The notes: generated from the sequence alone by a model not told the origin. Shown: positions 41,499-53,889, counted from the first letter of the stretch. The stretch: 64,000 nt of DNA from Cricetomys ansorgei (GCA_026225945.1 JAMJFZ010000320.1:9132001-9196000), one strand, 5' to 3'. Numbers and translations: made by a program.

Positions 41499-43677
41499 CT
41501 GATAGAGGGCTAATATCCAAAATACATAAAGAACTCAAGAAACTAGACATTGGGAAAGTAAACAATCCAATTAAAAAATGGGACATAGATCTAAACAAAG
41601 AATTCTCAAAAGAGAAATCTCAAATGGTTGAGAAACACCTAAAGAAATGCTCGACATCTTTAGCCATCTGGGAAATACAAATCATAACCATTTTAAGATT
41701 CTATCTTACACTTGTCAGAATTACTAAGATCAGTAACACAAAGGACAGCTCATGCTGGTGAGGATGTGGAGCAAGAGAAGCACTCCTTCATTGTTGGTGG
41801 AAATGCAAACTTGTGTATTCACTATGGAAATCAATATGGTGATTCTTTAGGAAATTGGAAATCAACATATCTCAAGATCCAGCTATACCACTCCTGGACA
41901 TATACCCAAAAGATGCTCCATCTTTTGGAGCATCCAAAATAATGTCCAGAAGGACACTTGTTCAGCTATGTTCATAGATGCTTTATTCATAATAGCCAGA
42001 AGTTGGAAACAACTTAGATGCCTGCTGTGGAAGATTATTTTCAGTTATATTTAAAATAATTGCTACAGAAGTTTATGCACTGTTGGGTGAGGGGCTGCCT
42101 TAGGTTCTTGGCATTTTGTATTGTCCGCAGGTTTTGGATTTCTGTGGGAGATGTTTGATTGCTTATGATCTGCACCCGAGGAATTCTGAATGAATGAAAA
42201 CACCTGAGCTCAGACCTTGGCATTCCACTGTTGAGGATGGTGCTTGCCATGGCCGTGGTTCCCTCTGCTGAGGTCTGGCAGGGCTTGCACCTATGAAAAT
42301 GCCTTCTTGTCTCTCTTGTTGAACCCACACAGTAGGCTAACTACAATAGATGCCCCTCAACTAAGGAATGGATAAAAAATTATGATACGTTTACACAATA
42401 GAGTATTGCTCAAGTATTAAAAAAAATAACTACATGAACTTGGCAGGCAAATGGATGGAAGTAGAAAAAATCATCCTGAGTGAGATAACCCAGTCAGAGA
42501 AAGAAAAACATGCTCTGTGCTCACTTATACATGGATACTAACTGCTAAGCAAAGGAAAAAGGTACTAGTATCTCCAGAGATAGAAAAACCATGCAACAAG
42601 AAGGGTCCCAGTTGAAACACAGGGATCTTCCTGGTAGGGTAGAAATTGAACAGAAGGTGTAGGTGGGGTGGGGGAGAATGAGAATAGGAGTGGAGGAGAC
42701 CAGGAGGAGAGGAATGGAGGGTGAAAATATATGGAGAGATGGTAAGAATTGGGAGACAATTAGTGGATGATTGAGAAACCTAGTGTAGTAATAACTCACA
42801 GGAATCTATGAGGGAGAGTCTAGCAAGGATCCCTAGTGATCGGAGACAGGGAGCCTAAACAGGTCATCTGCTGTGGCCAGGCATGTTTTCCAATGGTGAG
42901 ACTGGGATACTATCCCAGCCACAAAACCTCTGACTAATGGCCTATCTTCCCTGAAGTATCCTTACTGACAATGGAAAAACAGAACTCCATTCCAAAGTAG
43001 AGAACCCCTGCCTGAAACTGAAGGCCAGGCCAGTAACTAGAGACTGGATAACCTGAAGACAATTTCAAATGAAGTCACACTCTGCTCATAGATTTGTACC
43101 TAACCCAGTCCTCACCATAGAAGTCCCCTCAGCAGCTAAGAGGGACATCTGGAGAGACTGAGGGCCAAACATTGTGCAGAGATGGGGGAACCCCATGGAA
43201 GAGGGATAGGAGGGATGATTGAAACCAGAGGGACTGAGGATACCAGGAGAAGAAGCTCCACAGTGTCAACTAATCAGCATTCCTAGGGGCTCACAGAGAC
43301 TGAAGCCATAGACATGGAACCTGTAGGATCCCCTAAATATTGTACATGGCTATCTAGATTGATGTCTTTGAAAAACTCCTACAGGCTGGAGTGGGGGTGT
43401 CTCTGACCATTTTACTGACCTTTGAGACTCTTTTCCTCCTGTTGGGCTGCCTGGCCTACCCTCAATGGTTGGTGCCTGGCATCCTTTCATCCCTCTATCC
43501 CATGCTGACTGTGCTGTAACTGGGGGGAAAGTTCTCTTCTGGGGAGAAGGGATGATGTTAGTGGGTGAGGATGGGAGTAAGTCTGGGGGAGATGAGAGGA
43601 GATGGGGGAGGGAGAGGAGAAAGGGAGTAGAGATGTATTCTATAAATTGTGTGAGAGAAGAAAAATTACAATTAAGA
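41499..43677 (+). mobile_element. L1 ORF2 3' end and 3'UTR (+ part of the same L1)
   Basis: Starts GATAGAGGGCTAATATCCAA and runs through the end of ORF2 (CAATTAAAAAATGGGACATA, GAAATGCAAACTTGTG, GGCAAATGGATGGAAGTAG) into a rodent L1 3'UTR with its G-rich polypurine block (about 43570-43640) and an A-rich end. It is interrupted by the ~324-bp element at 42023-42346. ORF2 fragments are open for only about 90 codons, so the copy is dead. Confidence 0.9.
42023..42346 (+). mobile_element. ~330-bp element, copy 1 (8-bp duplication TAGATGCC)
   Basis: Inserted into the L1 above. TAGATGCC at 42015-42022 recurs at 42347-42354, and removing the insert restores continuous L1 text. The element begins TGCTGTGGAAG and ends AACTACAA. 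It carries no open frame worth noting. It is related by eye to 45572-45904 (opposite strand) and 53890-54225. I do not recognise the family; the 8-bp duplications suggest a hAT-like non-autonomous DNA transposon. Confidence 0.85.
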
Positions 43678-43860
43678 GAGGGGGAAGGAACAGACAGTAC
43701 TAGGAGAGGGTTAGGGCTTTTAGATTCATAATTTGTGTGATTAATGCATTAAATGGGTTATTGTGTAAGAGGTATTGCTATAGAACTAGTTTGGCTGTGT
43801 TTCTTAGGTGCTCTGCTCTTGCTATGAGATATGTGTTTGACCAAATAATCTTCTCCCCTT

Positions 43861-43893
43861 CTTATAATGTGTGTGTGTGTGTGTGTGTGTGTT
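43861..43893. repeat. (GT)n microsatellite
   Basis: About 12 uninterrupted GT units between TTATAAT and TTGTGTTTAATCC. Confidence 0.95.
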
Positions 43894-44299
43894 GTGTTTA
43901 ATCCAGTTTTTGGTGATTGTGGTGTTAGCAAGCAACAGAAGATGGACAAAAGGAATTGTTTTAAAGAGAAAAAGAGGCAATGTGGTTGCAGCTAATTTGA
44001 ATTTGGTTTTGGCTGTTGATTTTAGCTTCTTTATTTTAATATTTTATATATGACAAATACTATTGAAATCAGAGAAGACCCACGTATGTGAAGATATTAT
44101 TCACTGATATAGTCCTCCCTTTTAGCCCTCAAAGAAAGATTTACCATCTTTAGTCCAGAACTGCTTCCAAAACCAACGGTGATTTGGCCTGAGAGAAATT
44201 CACATGAAACAAGACATTCCTAAGTGGAGTGCCAGCCTATGAATCTATGCCTTAAAACCAGGGTCCAGATGTGTGCAAGCTTTCCTCAAAGGAAAGGAT

Positions 44300-44815
44300 G
44301 AGTTGTGGGGCTGTCCTAGAGCTTACAGTGAGTCAAAGCTGGCCTTGAACTCCAGATTTTCTCATTCTGAGAGTGGTAGGAGTTTGGGTGCTCTTCACTT
44401 TTTAGCCCTGGTCAGAACCCAGCTAAATATTAAATATTGCCTGCTACACAGAAGGTCATTAGCAAAGAAATGTGGCTTGGTTGGTGCTTATTTGTGCTGT
44501 AGCTGGAGCACAGGGATGAGCCCATTTACTGATAAGGTGCCTTCCTCTTTTCCCTGTGAGATCTCACTTTATGCAGAAGGTGCCCTTGCAAGACTTGATG
44601 CTTAGACTTGAGCTCCACATGCAAATTAGTCTACTTCAGTATCCTTGTCTTAGCCATGGATCCCATCCCTGGGTACCAAAGACCTTCCTCTGCCTGTACC
44701 CTATAAATGTAACCACTCTCACTTTAATAAAGGAGAGATGTGCTCCTCTGACAGCCTCTCCAGAGAGTTGGATTCTCTCTCCTCGGTCAACTCTTAGTCC
44801 TCTGATCTGAGACCT
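44300..44815 (+). mobile_element. Endogenous-retrovirus-like LTR, copy A1 (limits approximate)
   Basis: Shares long blocks with 47510-47998: CCAGCTAAATATTAAATATT, TACTGATAAGGTGCCTTCCT, GACTTGAGCTCCACATGCAA and GGGTACCAAAGACCTTCCTC. A promoter/polyA-like region (CCTATAAATG, then TTTAATAAAGG) precedes a CTCTCC-rich end, which is LTR architecture. No retroviral gene is recognised on either side. Exact termini and target duplication were not found. Confidence 0.65.
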
Positions 44816-45571
44816 GCCAGGACACGTTGACCCACGCCCTGTGCTGGCAGCCGATAGCTCTGCCATGCTGTGGGACGAGAAGCAAGAGAAAAAGGAAACA
44901 ACAGTAGGTAACCGTGTTTTGGACCTCATAAAGCAAAGCAGGCTAGAGATGATGCTCTGTCACCTGTCCTGGATGGGCTGTGTGTACTAAACTTGTTGCA
45001 TTTTAAAGACACTTCTCAACTCTGCAGAGTGCTACAGCCTACTCGGGATTGTATTTCAGCGGAAAATAACAATTAAGCAAGGAAGCCACAGAAAATGAGC
45101 CTCGATTTTCTCAGTTGCTGAATATATGGCCTCAAACAAGCTTTTGTTCTTTTTCTTTTTCTTTTTTCTTATTACCCGTAGCTTGTCTTCTTCATCAGTA
45201 AAGGGAACACAGTAGACACAAGTCCATAGGTGCGACAAGGGCAGTGAGTCTCTATATAGTTAGGAGAAGGCCAATTGCCATCAGTTGGTCAGTTGTTATC
45301 ACTAACCCAGCCCAGGAAAATTTGAATTAAATGGCAGAGGAAGCTGTGAGAACAAAACTGTACGTTTTTCTAGAAAAAACAATTATTCAATGTGGACAAG
45401 ACGGCTAGAGCTGGGGAAGCAGGCATAGACTAAGAAGCCAGACATGGTGGCTCGTACCCACAATGTCAGTACTTGGGAAGTTGAGGCAGGAGGAAATAAT
45501 CATTACTTTGAGGCCAGCTACAGTGTTGTGTAAAAATAGATGGAATAGCATGGTGGATTTCATAATCAGGT
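44816..45571. other. Intergenic stretch between LTR A1 and element copy 2
   Basis: Mostly unrecognised. It includes a T/CTTTTT-rich patch (45149-45171) and a truncated B1 (about 45435-45539, +). I see no gene. Confidence 0.7.
45435..45539 (+). mobile_element. B1 SINE, diverged
   Basis: AGCCAGACATGGTGGCTCGT, CAATGTCAGTACTTGGGAAG, TTGAGGCAGGAGGAAATAAT, then TTTGAGGCCAGCTACAGTG and a short A-rich end. Confidence 0.75.
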
Positions 45572-45904
45572 ATTGTAGTGTGCCCATGGGGTGGCTCAGC
45601 ATGGAAGACAATGATAAGTTCTCATAGGTGCAAACTCTGTCAGACTTCAGCAGAGGGAATCACCATCCTGGCCAGCGCCACACTCAATTGGCAGTGGGAC
45701 CCCGAGCAGCTGGCTGAGCTCAGGTGTTTTGTTGATCCAGAACTCCTCAGGTGCTCTACTGATACCAGATGCAGATCATAAGCAATTAAATATCCCCCAC
45801 AGAAATTCAATACCTGCAGACAATACAAAATGCCCTAGATAGCCCCTTGCCCAACAGTGCAGGAAACAATTATTTTATTATAACTAAAAATAAACTTCTA
45901 CAAT
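45572..45904 (-). mobile_element. ~330-bp element, copy 2
   Basis: The opposite-strand relative of 42023-42346: read on the minus strand it begins ATTGTAGAAGTTTATTTTTA and ends CACTACAAT, so its two ends are an exact short inverted repeat (ATTGTAG/CTACAAT). The flanking octamers AATCAGGT (45564-45571) and AGTCAGGC (45905-45912) agree at 6 of 8 positions, a decayed duplication. Length 333 bp. Confidence 0.8.
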
Positions 45905-45909
45905 AGTCA

Positions 45910-46080
45910 GGCTCATTGGATTTGACTCCTGGCTCACCCAAGTACAGGTATTCCTGCATGAGCAACTATATTACATTTCTGTCCTTTTCTTAACTATAAA
46001 ATGCCAACAAAATGGGTACTGCATTACATGGAAGGACAGTTAAGTTCTATGCACCCAGTAAGTTTTAGCTATTGTTATTT
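45910..46080 (+). repeat. MIR SINE remnant
   Basis: Sense MIR-like order: GATTTGACTCCTGGCTCACC, TTCTTAACTATAAAATGCCA, AATGGGTACTGC, then a GCACCCAGTAAGTTTTAGCT end. Confidence 0.6.
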
Positions 46081-46205
46081 GTCCTGTTAAAAATAACTGG
46101 TTTTTGATCCTGTCTTTGGCCAGTTTATTTCTTGCACTGTTCTTTGGTGTGACAAGTCTGAGTTCCGGCTCCTAAAGGTGTCCCTTAAAAGTTTGCTTAT
46201 ATTCA

Positions 46206-46359
46206 AGGTGGGCAATGGTGGCATACACCTTTAATCCCAGCTCTCAGGAGACAGAGGTAGGTGGATCTCTGTGAGTTTGAGGCCAGCCTGGTCTACAGAG
46301 TGAGTTCCAGGACAGCCAGGGTTACAACAGAGAAACCCTATCTTAATAAACAAACAAAG
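46206..46359 (+). mobile_element. B1 SINE
   Basis: AGGTGGGCAATGGTGGCATA, CACCTTTAATCCCAGCTCTC, GGAGACAGAGGTAGGTGGAT, CCAGCCTGGTCTACAGAGTG, GACAGCCAGGGTTACAACAG, AAACCCTATCTTAATAAAC, in full B1 order. Confidence 0.95.
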
Positions 46360-47509
46360 TTTTAGTTATGTTCGGAGGTAATTTACTTCCCCTTGTGATG
46401 TACCAGAATTATATGAAAATGAATAAACTCCCAGTGGTTCACCAATGGCCAGGAAGAGTTGACAGAAACATCTTCTGACTGGCTCCCAAGTTTGACTCGG
46501 TGAGATGGAGCTATAGTCGCAGCTGCTCAATCATTCTGCCTTTAATCATTATCATCCTTTCCCTGTCTCTCTTTCCCGTTTTCCTCTCTTCAGTAGTAAC
46601 AAAGAAGCTATTTGCAGTACAGTCCTTCCTTAACATCCACTTCTGGGAGCACTGACACCATGACAGAGGCAGTGATGCCACAATCACCGCATTACTGATG
46701 ACAGTGATGATGACAGCCATGATGGTGATGTCACGTATTGCTCATAGAAGCCCTAGAATGGTTTCCTTTCAAGACGCATACCCACAGCTCTTGTCTAAGA
46801 AAATGACGAATTTTCCTGTTTTCTGTTTCTTTCTCCATTCAGATATATTCACCTCTCCCTTTTATAGTTCCGTGGTGTCAAAGGAAAATGCAAGACTAGG
46901 ACAACTAATAGCCTAGTTAACCAGCGCGAAACCAATGTAGACCACTGTCACTCCGTAAGTACCCTTCTTGGCTATCATTCCGTCCTACGACTTGCCATTT
47001 ATCCTCTCTAACAATTCAACAGAGGTTTCCAGGCAAATTCTCATCTGCACACAGAGTAAATACTGCCAAGGTCACAGTCAGTAGGATTTTGATGGGCGGA
47101 CTCCTTATCTTTCCTAAGAGTATGTGGCAGATGAACATGAAATCAGGTTAGTACGCATGCTACAATACAACTCCCAGTGCATAGATAGTTGTAAACTGAG
47201 CTCTCCTGTTCATGTGTGTGCAGGAAATATCATTCAGCATACTAGACTGGGTGGTCTAGAGAAAGCCTGGGTTCATATCCTGGCTATTTTACTGCTAGAT
47301 AATTAATGAAAATTTGGTTTTCTTATTTAAAACTTAGGAATAATGATACATATATACATATATGCCTTAGGATTTTCTTTGGTAGGAATTAAATAAGTCA
47401 AAACATTCTAAGTACTTAAGTATCTAGAACATGTTAGTCCTCACTTTCTCTATTGACACCATGTAGGTGCAGATTCACCTGATATAGCCATTGGTTTCAT
47501 ACAAAACTG
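46360..47509. other. Intergenic stretch with one MIR
   Basis: A sense MIR-like remnant lies at about 47245-47440 (CCTGGGTTCATATCCTGGCT, then TTGGTTTTCTTATTTAAAAC). Nothing else is recognised. Confidence 0.6.
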
Positions 47510-47998
47510 TGGAACTGTCATAGAGCTAAGAGTGGGCCGAAGCTGGCTTGGAACCCCGTATCATCATCCCAGGAGATGAGAATGGCAGGCATTCAGCTGC
47601 TCCTCACTTTAGCCCTGGCCAGAGCCCAGCTAAATATTAAATATTGTCTGCTTCATAGAAGCAAAGGAACGCAGCTTGGTTGGAGTTTATCTGTGCTGTA
47701 GCTGGAAGCCTAGGGATGAGTCCATATACTGATAAGGTGCCTTCCTCTTTTTCCCTGTGAGACCACAACTTATGTAGAAGGTGCCCTTGCAAGACCTTGA
47801 CACTTAGACTTGAGCTCCACATGCAAATAAAGCTTCTCCAATATCCATGTCTTAACCAATGGATCCCAACCCTGGGTACCAAAGACCTTCCTCTGCTTGT
47901 GGGCCCTTTATATGTATGTATCCTAATCACTGCATTAAAGCAGCTTTGGCGAGTCCCGGGGGTTTTCTTGTACCCTGTACGATTCTCTGCAAGGTGAT
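47510..47998 (+). mobile_element. Endogenous-retrovirus-like LTR, copy A2 (limits approximate)
   Basis: Same-orientation relative of 44300-44815, sharing the blocks listed there. Its end includes a TTTATATGTATG element and GCATTAAAGCAGC, then CGAGTCCCGGGGGTTTTCTT, resembling R-U5 sequence. The two copies differ considerably, and the 2.7 kb between them is SINE and unique DNA with no recognisable gag, pol or env, so they do not look like the two ends of one provirus. Confidence 0.6.
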
Positions 47999-48099
47999 TG
48001 GATTTGCACATGACTGCCACACCTGGCCAGCATGGAGAACCGAATCCATTTGGTGGCCGGGTGGCAGCAGGGAGAGAGAGGCCAGAACACCGGAGAACC

Positions 48100-48825
48100 T
48101 ACACAAAGCATTTATTCTTTACCTAACTGAAGCCCCAATCTTAGTTCTGGAGCCCTGGAGCATCTAATCAACCCCTGAGACCCACTACTGACATAGCCAC
48201 TTTGACTAGCTCCTTCTGAATTCTGACTCTTCTGGTTCAGGCTCAAACTCTTCTCTAAGCTGAATGGTTCAAACTGATATTCTGAGTCAGATGACTGTTT
48301 TCAATGGAATTTTTTCACTCCGGCAGATTCTAGCTGACTCTCTTACTGCCTCAGACCGAACTGTTCTGCTTCGCTTCAGACTGACTCACTTTTCCAGCCT
48401 GACTTCTGCCGCATTGCCTCTGTATCTTTCCCCCAGCTTGCCTGCTTCTGTAACTCACTGCTCCATACTGCCTGATGCAACTCCCTGTGCCTCATACTGC
48501 CTGTTCATACTGCCTTGGGTATAACTGATTGCTCACCTTTCTATTGTGAGAGCTGGGCATATCCTCATTCTGACTTACTCTGCTAATTCTTCCTCTGATT
48601 AGTCGATTTGCCTGTGCTTCACTCTCATGCATATCAGACATCACTTCCAATCTGATATTGACTCCTGAGCTCTGCTTCCTGTGTCTGCTTCCAAACTCTA
48701 TTTATGTTTTAGGGATTAAAGACATGGATCACCACTGCCTTCTGAATACTGAGATTAAAGATGCTTGTTACCATTGCTTACTGGGATTAAAGGTGTGTAC
48801 CAACATTCTTAACATTTTCTACATT
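48100..48825 (+). mobile_element. CTGACT-rich LTR-like repeat, copy 1 (limits approximate)
   Basis: Related to 57572-58313: TTTGACTAGCTCCTTCTGAA, CTGACTCTTCTGGTT, CAAACTCTTCTCTAAGCTG, CTATTGTGAGAGCTGGGC and the closing GGGATTAAAGGTGTGTACCA block occur in the same order. It is rich in CTGACT-type words and has no long open frame that could be a gene. Confidence 0.6.
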
Positions 48826-49627
48826 CCATCTGGACCACATAGGCCTCTAAATTCAATCCCTTCATATAGACCATAATAATATAGACCCTTCCTTCCTCTC
48901 ACAAAGGCCTATTCCTCTACATGCCAATATCATCATTTTATGGAAGATCCATAAAAGGCCACATGGCACAATGGAATTTATAGATCCAGAAACTGAAAAA
49001 ATGCCATCTCACAAAGCCATCTCACAGCACAACACTCTTGACTGAAGTTAGTTGAGAAGACATTGTATAAGACATGATTTAACAAGCAAATAGTTCTTAG
49101 ATTATTACCTTAGAAAGCCAAAAAGCTGTAGGTCTGTGTAAATGCCATGTATTTCCATTTAGCAGGAGACCACAGTTAACAGGAAATATCTGCTGAAATA
49201 GGAGTCCATTTCTATTTTATAGGCAAGGATATTGCCAGGAACCTGTTTGTCTTAGAAAAGGAGCTGGTCTTACAGTATACAGTTTTCTAGAAGGAAGCAC
49301 AATTTAGCTGGATAAAACACTGCGGAAGCAAAGGAAGCATGGCCTCTGTTAGGTGTTCTCAGTGACTTGCGGCTCAGCCAATTAGTTTCTAGGAGAGAAA
49401 GATATCCAGAACATGTGGGTTCCATTGCTTTCAGAAGACACAGTGGAACTTACCATAGGAGAATTTGGACCTTTCCTTAAAGTCTGTACCTTGGAGGAAC
49501 TATTCAAAGGGAAATTGTTCAGAAATTTTAGTGTAAATAAAGTCAGGTTGCATTATGAACTTCCTTGTATGTTATTTTTTTTTTCGGAAGAATCATTCTT
49601 GTTAGGACTGGTGTGACAGTTTTGTTA
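48826..49627. other. Intergenic, unrecognised
   Basis: No repeat or gene recognised with confidence. A 67-codon open frame at 49413-49616 has no family resemblance that I can see. Confidence 0.6.
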
Positions 49628-49826
49628 TTGAAAGCACTTGCTGCTCTTTCAGAGGACCCAGGCGTGGTTCCCAGAACCCACATGGCAGTTTACAACCACT
49701 TGTAACTCCAGTTCCAGGGAATTAGATGTCCTCTTCTGGCCTCCACAGGCACCCCATTCACGTGACACATACATACATGCAGGCAAACACTCATACACAT
49801 AAAATAAAAATAGATCATTAAAAAGA
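49628..49826 (+). mobile_element. B2/B3 SINE, 5' truncated
   Basis: AAAGCACTTGCTGCTCTTTC, AGAGGACCCAGGCGTGGTTC, CCAGAACCCACATGGCAG, TTGTAACTCCAGTTCCAGG, CTCTTCTGGCCTCCACAGGC, then a CACATACA/AAAATAAAAATAG tail. Confidence 0.92.
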
Positions 49827-52800
49827 AACATTATTCTCATGGCAAACTTGAATTATTAAACATCTTATTTTTTATTGGAGCCTTGGGGAGGGCATGTATA
49901 TGATAAGCTTTCCCTGGGGGTGCAACACACATGTCTACTCACTCCGAAAAGGGAACCCCCAATAGACCAATGATCACACCAAAGCCAACCTGGTGAAATA
50001 ATGAGTTTTCACTGGGGTCACCAACAGGAACTTGGGTGAGGGGTCGTTCATAGGAGCAGAGATGGCTAAAATCCAACTTGCAGGCAACTGGACGGGTACA
50101 TGAAAGCTCTTTGCATCTCAGCTAGTCGGAATCCCTCACCCCATCCCTGGCAGCTGCTTATTGGTACTATAAACCTTGGGAGAGGCCTTTGAGAATCTTC
50201 TGAGTTTCCACTTTCTGAGACATGTGACATTTCATTTGGCTTTTGGAGTCTCATGAACCTTCACCTCTATTATGAGAGAGGGTTTAGGGAGCTAGAGTGC
50301 ACCTTTGCTATGCCTACACCCTCAGACTAGTCGCGGTGCTTGGGAGAGACTTCTTGTGGTGATGAATAAAACCAACATTTATAGAGAAAGCATTTCAGAA
50401 ATGCTGCCTGGCACTGTTATTAATGAGTTTAACTTTACTATGACTACAGGCATTAACACGATCACTGAGAAAATCAAATAAGACTATGCATGGAAAACGC
50501 TTTAAACGACAGTGCTCGATCTGTGCATCAGAGAGCTGTTATTAAAACTGCAGAAGCTCTTGTTCCTTCGGGAGCAAATCACAAAACACTCAAGCACACA
50601 AACAAAGTTAAAATAAAAATAAAAAAGCCTTAACTCTTAAGGAAGTTTCTTATTCTATAATGTAAGCTCATAACCCGGATAGGCATGATCCAGTGTCATC
50701 AACGACTTCTGTCCTATCAACGTGTTGCCTTTGTGCTAACAATGGCTCTTGCTTACAAGGTAGCTGAAGCCATACACTGAGGTCAAGTGCTTTACTTGTC
50801 TTTCCAACTAACTGTCCAATAGCAATCAGGTGCTCGAATCGGTATCAAAACTATTTCTTAATGGAGTACCACACGCTGATTGCCTTAACACTGGTGTCTC
50901 AGCTGATAATTGGTAACTGACAGACTGAGGTTAATCATCCATCCCCTGAAAATGAGGAGTGAGTCACAGTATATCTTAGTTAGGGTCTCATCAGGAAGCA
51001 GATAATATGCTAAAAGTAGTAAAACAAGGAGAATTTAATAAAATGACTGCAAGTAGTGGACAAAGATCAAGGGAATCACCAGGAGGTGGTGCAGAATCCA
51101 GGGGCTACCAACAACAGACAGTTGGTGTTTCCCTGATCTGGAAGATGGGAAGCTGATATTAGGACATAGGCCCTACGATCTGGAGAGAGGGCACTGCCAT
51201 TGAGTGCCTTTGTCCATTTACAGAGGAAGACTCTGAGCCTGAGACTATTAGTCAAGGAGAAAGCCATAAAAATGAATGCTGACATCACTCTGAAAGCCGC
51301 AGTGCAAAAGAGCCATGAAGACATGGCTATTCCCAGAACAGGCACCCAGAATGGGCTGGAATAGAGGAGGACAAAAGTGCCTTTGGACCAGTAAAGGGAC
51401 ATTCGCACAAATGGGTGCTAAGCATGCGTGGGGCACAGAAGAGAAATGGGTTACATAAATAAAATCATGACTTGGGGAGGCAAAAGGGGAAGGCTCTGTG
51501 GATGGCCAGCAGGATTCACTATGAGTGTAATTGTTCAAAATAAAGATTTTTGTTTCTTTTCCAACTATAAATTATCTGAAACTGCAGACATCTTTAATTT
51601 GTAAGTAAAAATCCTCTTGGGAACAACACAAAAAGATAACAAAAGGCTGAACCGTCACTACTTGATGAGGGATTCAGGGAAAGGAGCGTGTCCTGACCTT
51701 TCAGGGAAAACTGAAGAAATCTTCTCCCAGGAGGGTTTACAAAGGGAAGTGACTGTTCCCTCGATAAGGCCAAGGAGGGCAAGCTTAATGAGGTCTGAGC
51801 CAGTTACATGGTGTAATTTACTGAATGGTGTTGGCTGCCTTGCAACGTTTCAAGACATTTTTTTTTTTCAATACATAATTAGCAGGAAAAAAGAGATTTG
51901 GATGTTGCCATTTTCCAAAGGAAACTTGACTATGGTTAGGAATAGAGAAAAATATCCTTGAGAAGTCTCATATTTCTATGCAAAGTGGTGTCCCAACTCA
52001 GAATTTATACAATGTGTTATTGCCTATGAAGATCATCTAATTAGTTGTGAACCAAATGCCAAGATAAACAGAGCCAGTCCTTAAAGAATTCCAAGAAGTC
52101 ATGTGACTCAGAGGCACCTTCAGGGGCAAGGAGAGGCCACAGCACTGGTTCACCACCAGCTGCACAGCAGAGCTACATGGGAGCTCTAAAACTCTATGCC
52201 AAGACTCTACCCAGAGCAATGAATCCAGAATCTCTTTCAGTGATGTCTAGGCATAGGGGATTTTTGAAAATCAGCCATAGCCATAGGCAGTCAGAGTTGA
52301 GACCCTTGGGTCTATAAGACACCCCCTATATCTCTAATACATGCCATATGCTTGAAACCGTCAGATCAGTTGCTTTGCTGATGAATCAGTTCCAACCCAA
52401 AAGCTATCTTGGCATGCAGAGCCTGTGGCTCTTTTTTTCCATTGTCTTTTACCGAATTCTGAGGTAATACGAAAGAGGTGTTAAGAATGAGGGCTCTGAG
52501 ATCATGCTGTGTCAGATGAATATCTGAGTCTACTGACGGCAATGTGACTTCAGGCTAGTCATTCAATCCCGAGTCCTAGTTTCATCATGTGAAAACTGGA
52601 GGTGATGGTAGGACATATATATCAGTCTAGATTGTGTTGAGCAGTAGGCTAGAAAATGTTCCACAAAAGTCTCAGTTCAGTGTCCATCAGAGAGGGAGAA
52701 ACCCATCACTGTCATTGTGTGTCTAAACCGAAGCCAAGTAGAAGCAAAACATGGGTCAATACATTCTTTCCCAGCTGACTTTGTAGAATTCTCTGACATA

Positions 52801-53889
52801 GCAGTAGGCAGAGGATGCTGCTGAGGTAGTTGGATCTTCTAGTCCCACCTCACTAAGCATTTATAGGTATGTGGGATGCTCTTTGATCACTTCACGTGAC
52901 AGACAATGCCACTTACCAACGAATATTTCTGCCACCAATAGACACCATCGCCTGAGTGTGCCACGCACTTTGGTAGGCACATCTTCTTAATCCTCAGATG
53001 TATACGCAGATACATGAAGTACCCTACTTTTTACTAAGATTCTTTAACCCAGAGACGGTTAGCAACTTTCCCCAGGTTATTCATCTTGCCAACTGTATAG
53101 GGGTCAAACCTAGGCATTTCTGTCTTTAGAGTTCATGTTTTGCCTAGAAGGTCGTGGCCTTGCCCTTAGTGATGCTCTCAATATCAGGAGGGCATAGATT
53201 CTTCTCTAGCGGGAAAGAAAAGAGATCCCTTGCTAAGTACATGGAGTCCTGTTCTTCCAGAGAGTGATGCCTGCTCAGCAAGCCTATCCTTTCCATTGTG
53301 ACATAGAACTACAGTGTGGGAAGAGAAGGGCAGACACCGGGTAGCTGGCTGGGTGACAGAGAATAAGTAGACCCTTAACTTGGTGGCTTTGAATCCAGCG
53401 CTGTCACTGGAAAGAGAATTATTTCTCCACAAGAGAATTCTATGAGAGGCTAGTACCTGCCTTTGATGCCTCTCTGAGGCTTGGCTCTCACGCTCAGCAG
53501 TGGGGGGTCATGCATAGATGAAGAGATACTTCCAGCCCATCCGGAATATGCTCGGATGAGTTGATCTGTGACCAGAGAATCTACTACGTACCTAACCCAG
53601 GGCAACTCGCCACAACCAGTCTGATGCCACATTGTCCCGACTCCGGTGACCCATCTTGGTCACAAATGATTGTTTCATGATTTGCAAAACACTGTGTGAA
53701 AATTGTTACAGAGAAAAAAATTTAATCACATTTATACATACTGTGTATATGCAGTTAATATCTCTTTGCAGAGATAAAATGATGAAATACTTGGCTAGTT
53801 CTATTGAGAGTTTTTTTGTTTTTTGTTTTTTTAAATGTGCCAGTCTTTATATTCATCCACTTAAGCCTTGATCTAACCCTATAAAGTGT
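49827..53889. other. Intergenic, mainly unrecognised with MIR remnants
   Basis: Two MIR-like remnants stand out, at about 52485-52620 (+; GAGGGCTCTGAGATCATGCT, then CAATGTGACTTCAGGCTAGT) and about 52950-53125 (-). The rest shows no recognised repeat, RNA gene or coding exon. Confidence 0.6.

Noticed and set aside
40210..41761. ORF2-like protein fragments on both strands
   Set aside because: Recognised as decayed L1 ORF2, not a host gene; reported as mobile element instead.
44300..47998. A single provirus bounded by two LTRs
   Set aside because: The interior contains SINEs, a MIR and a DNA-transposon-like element, with no recognisable viral genes.
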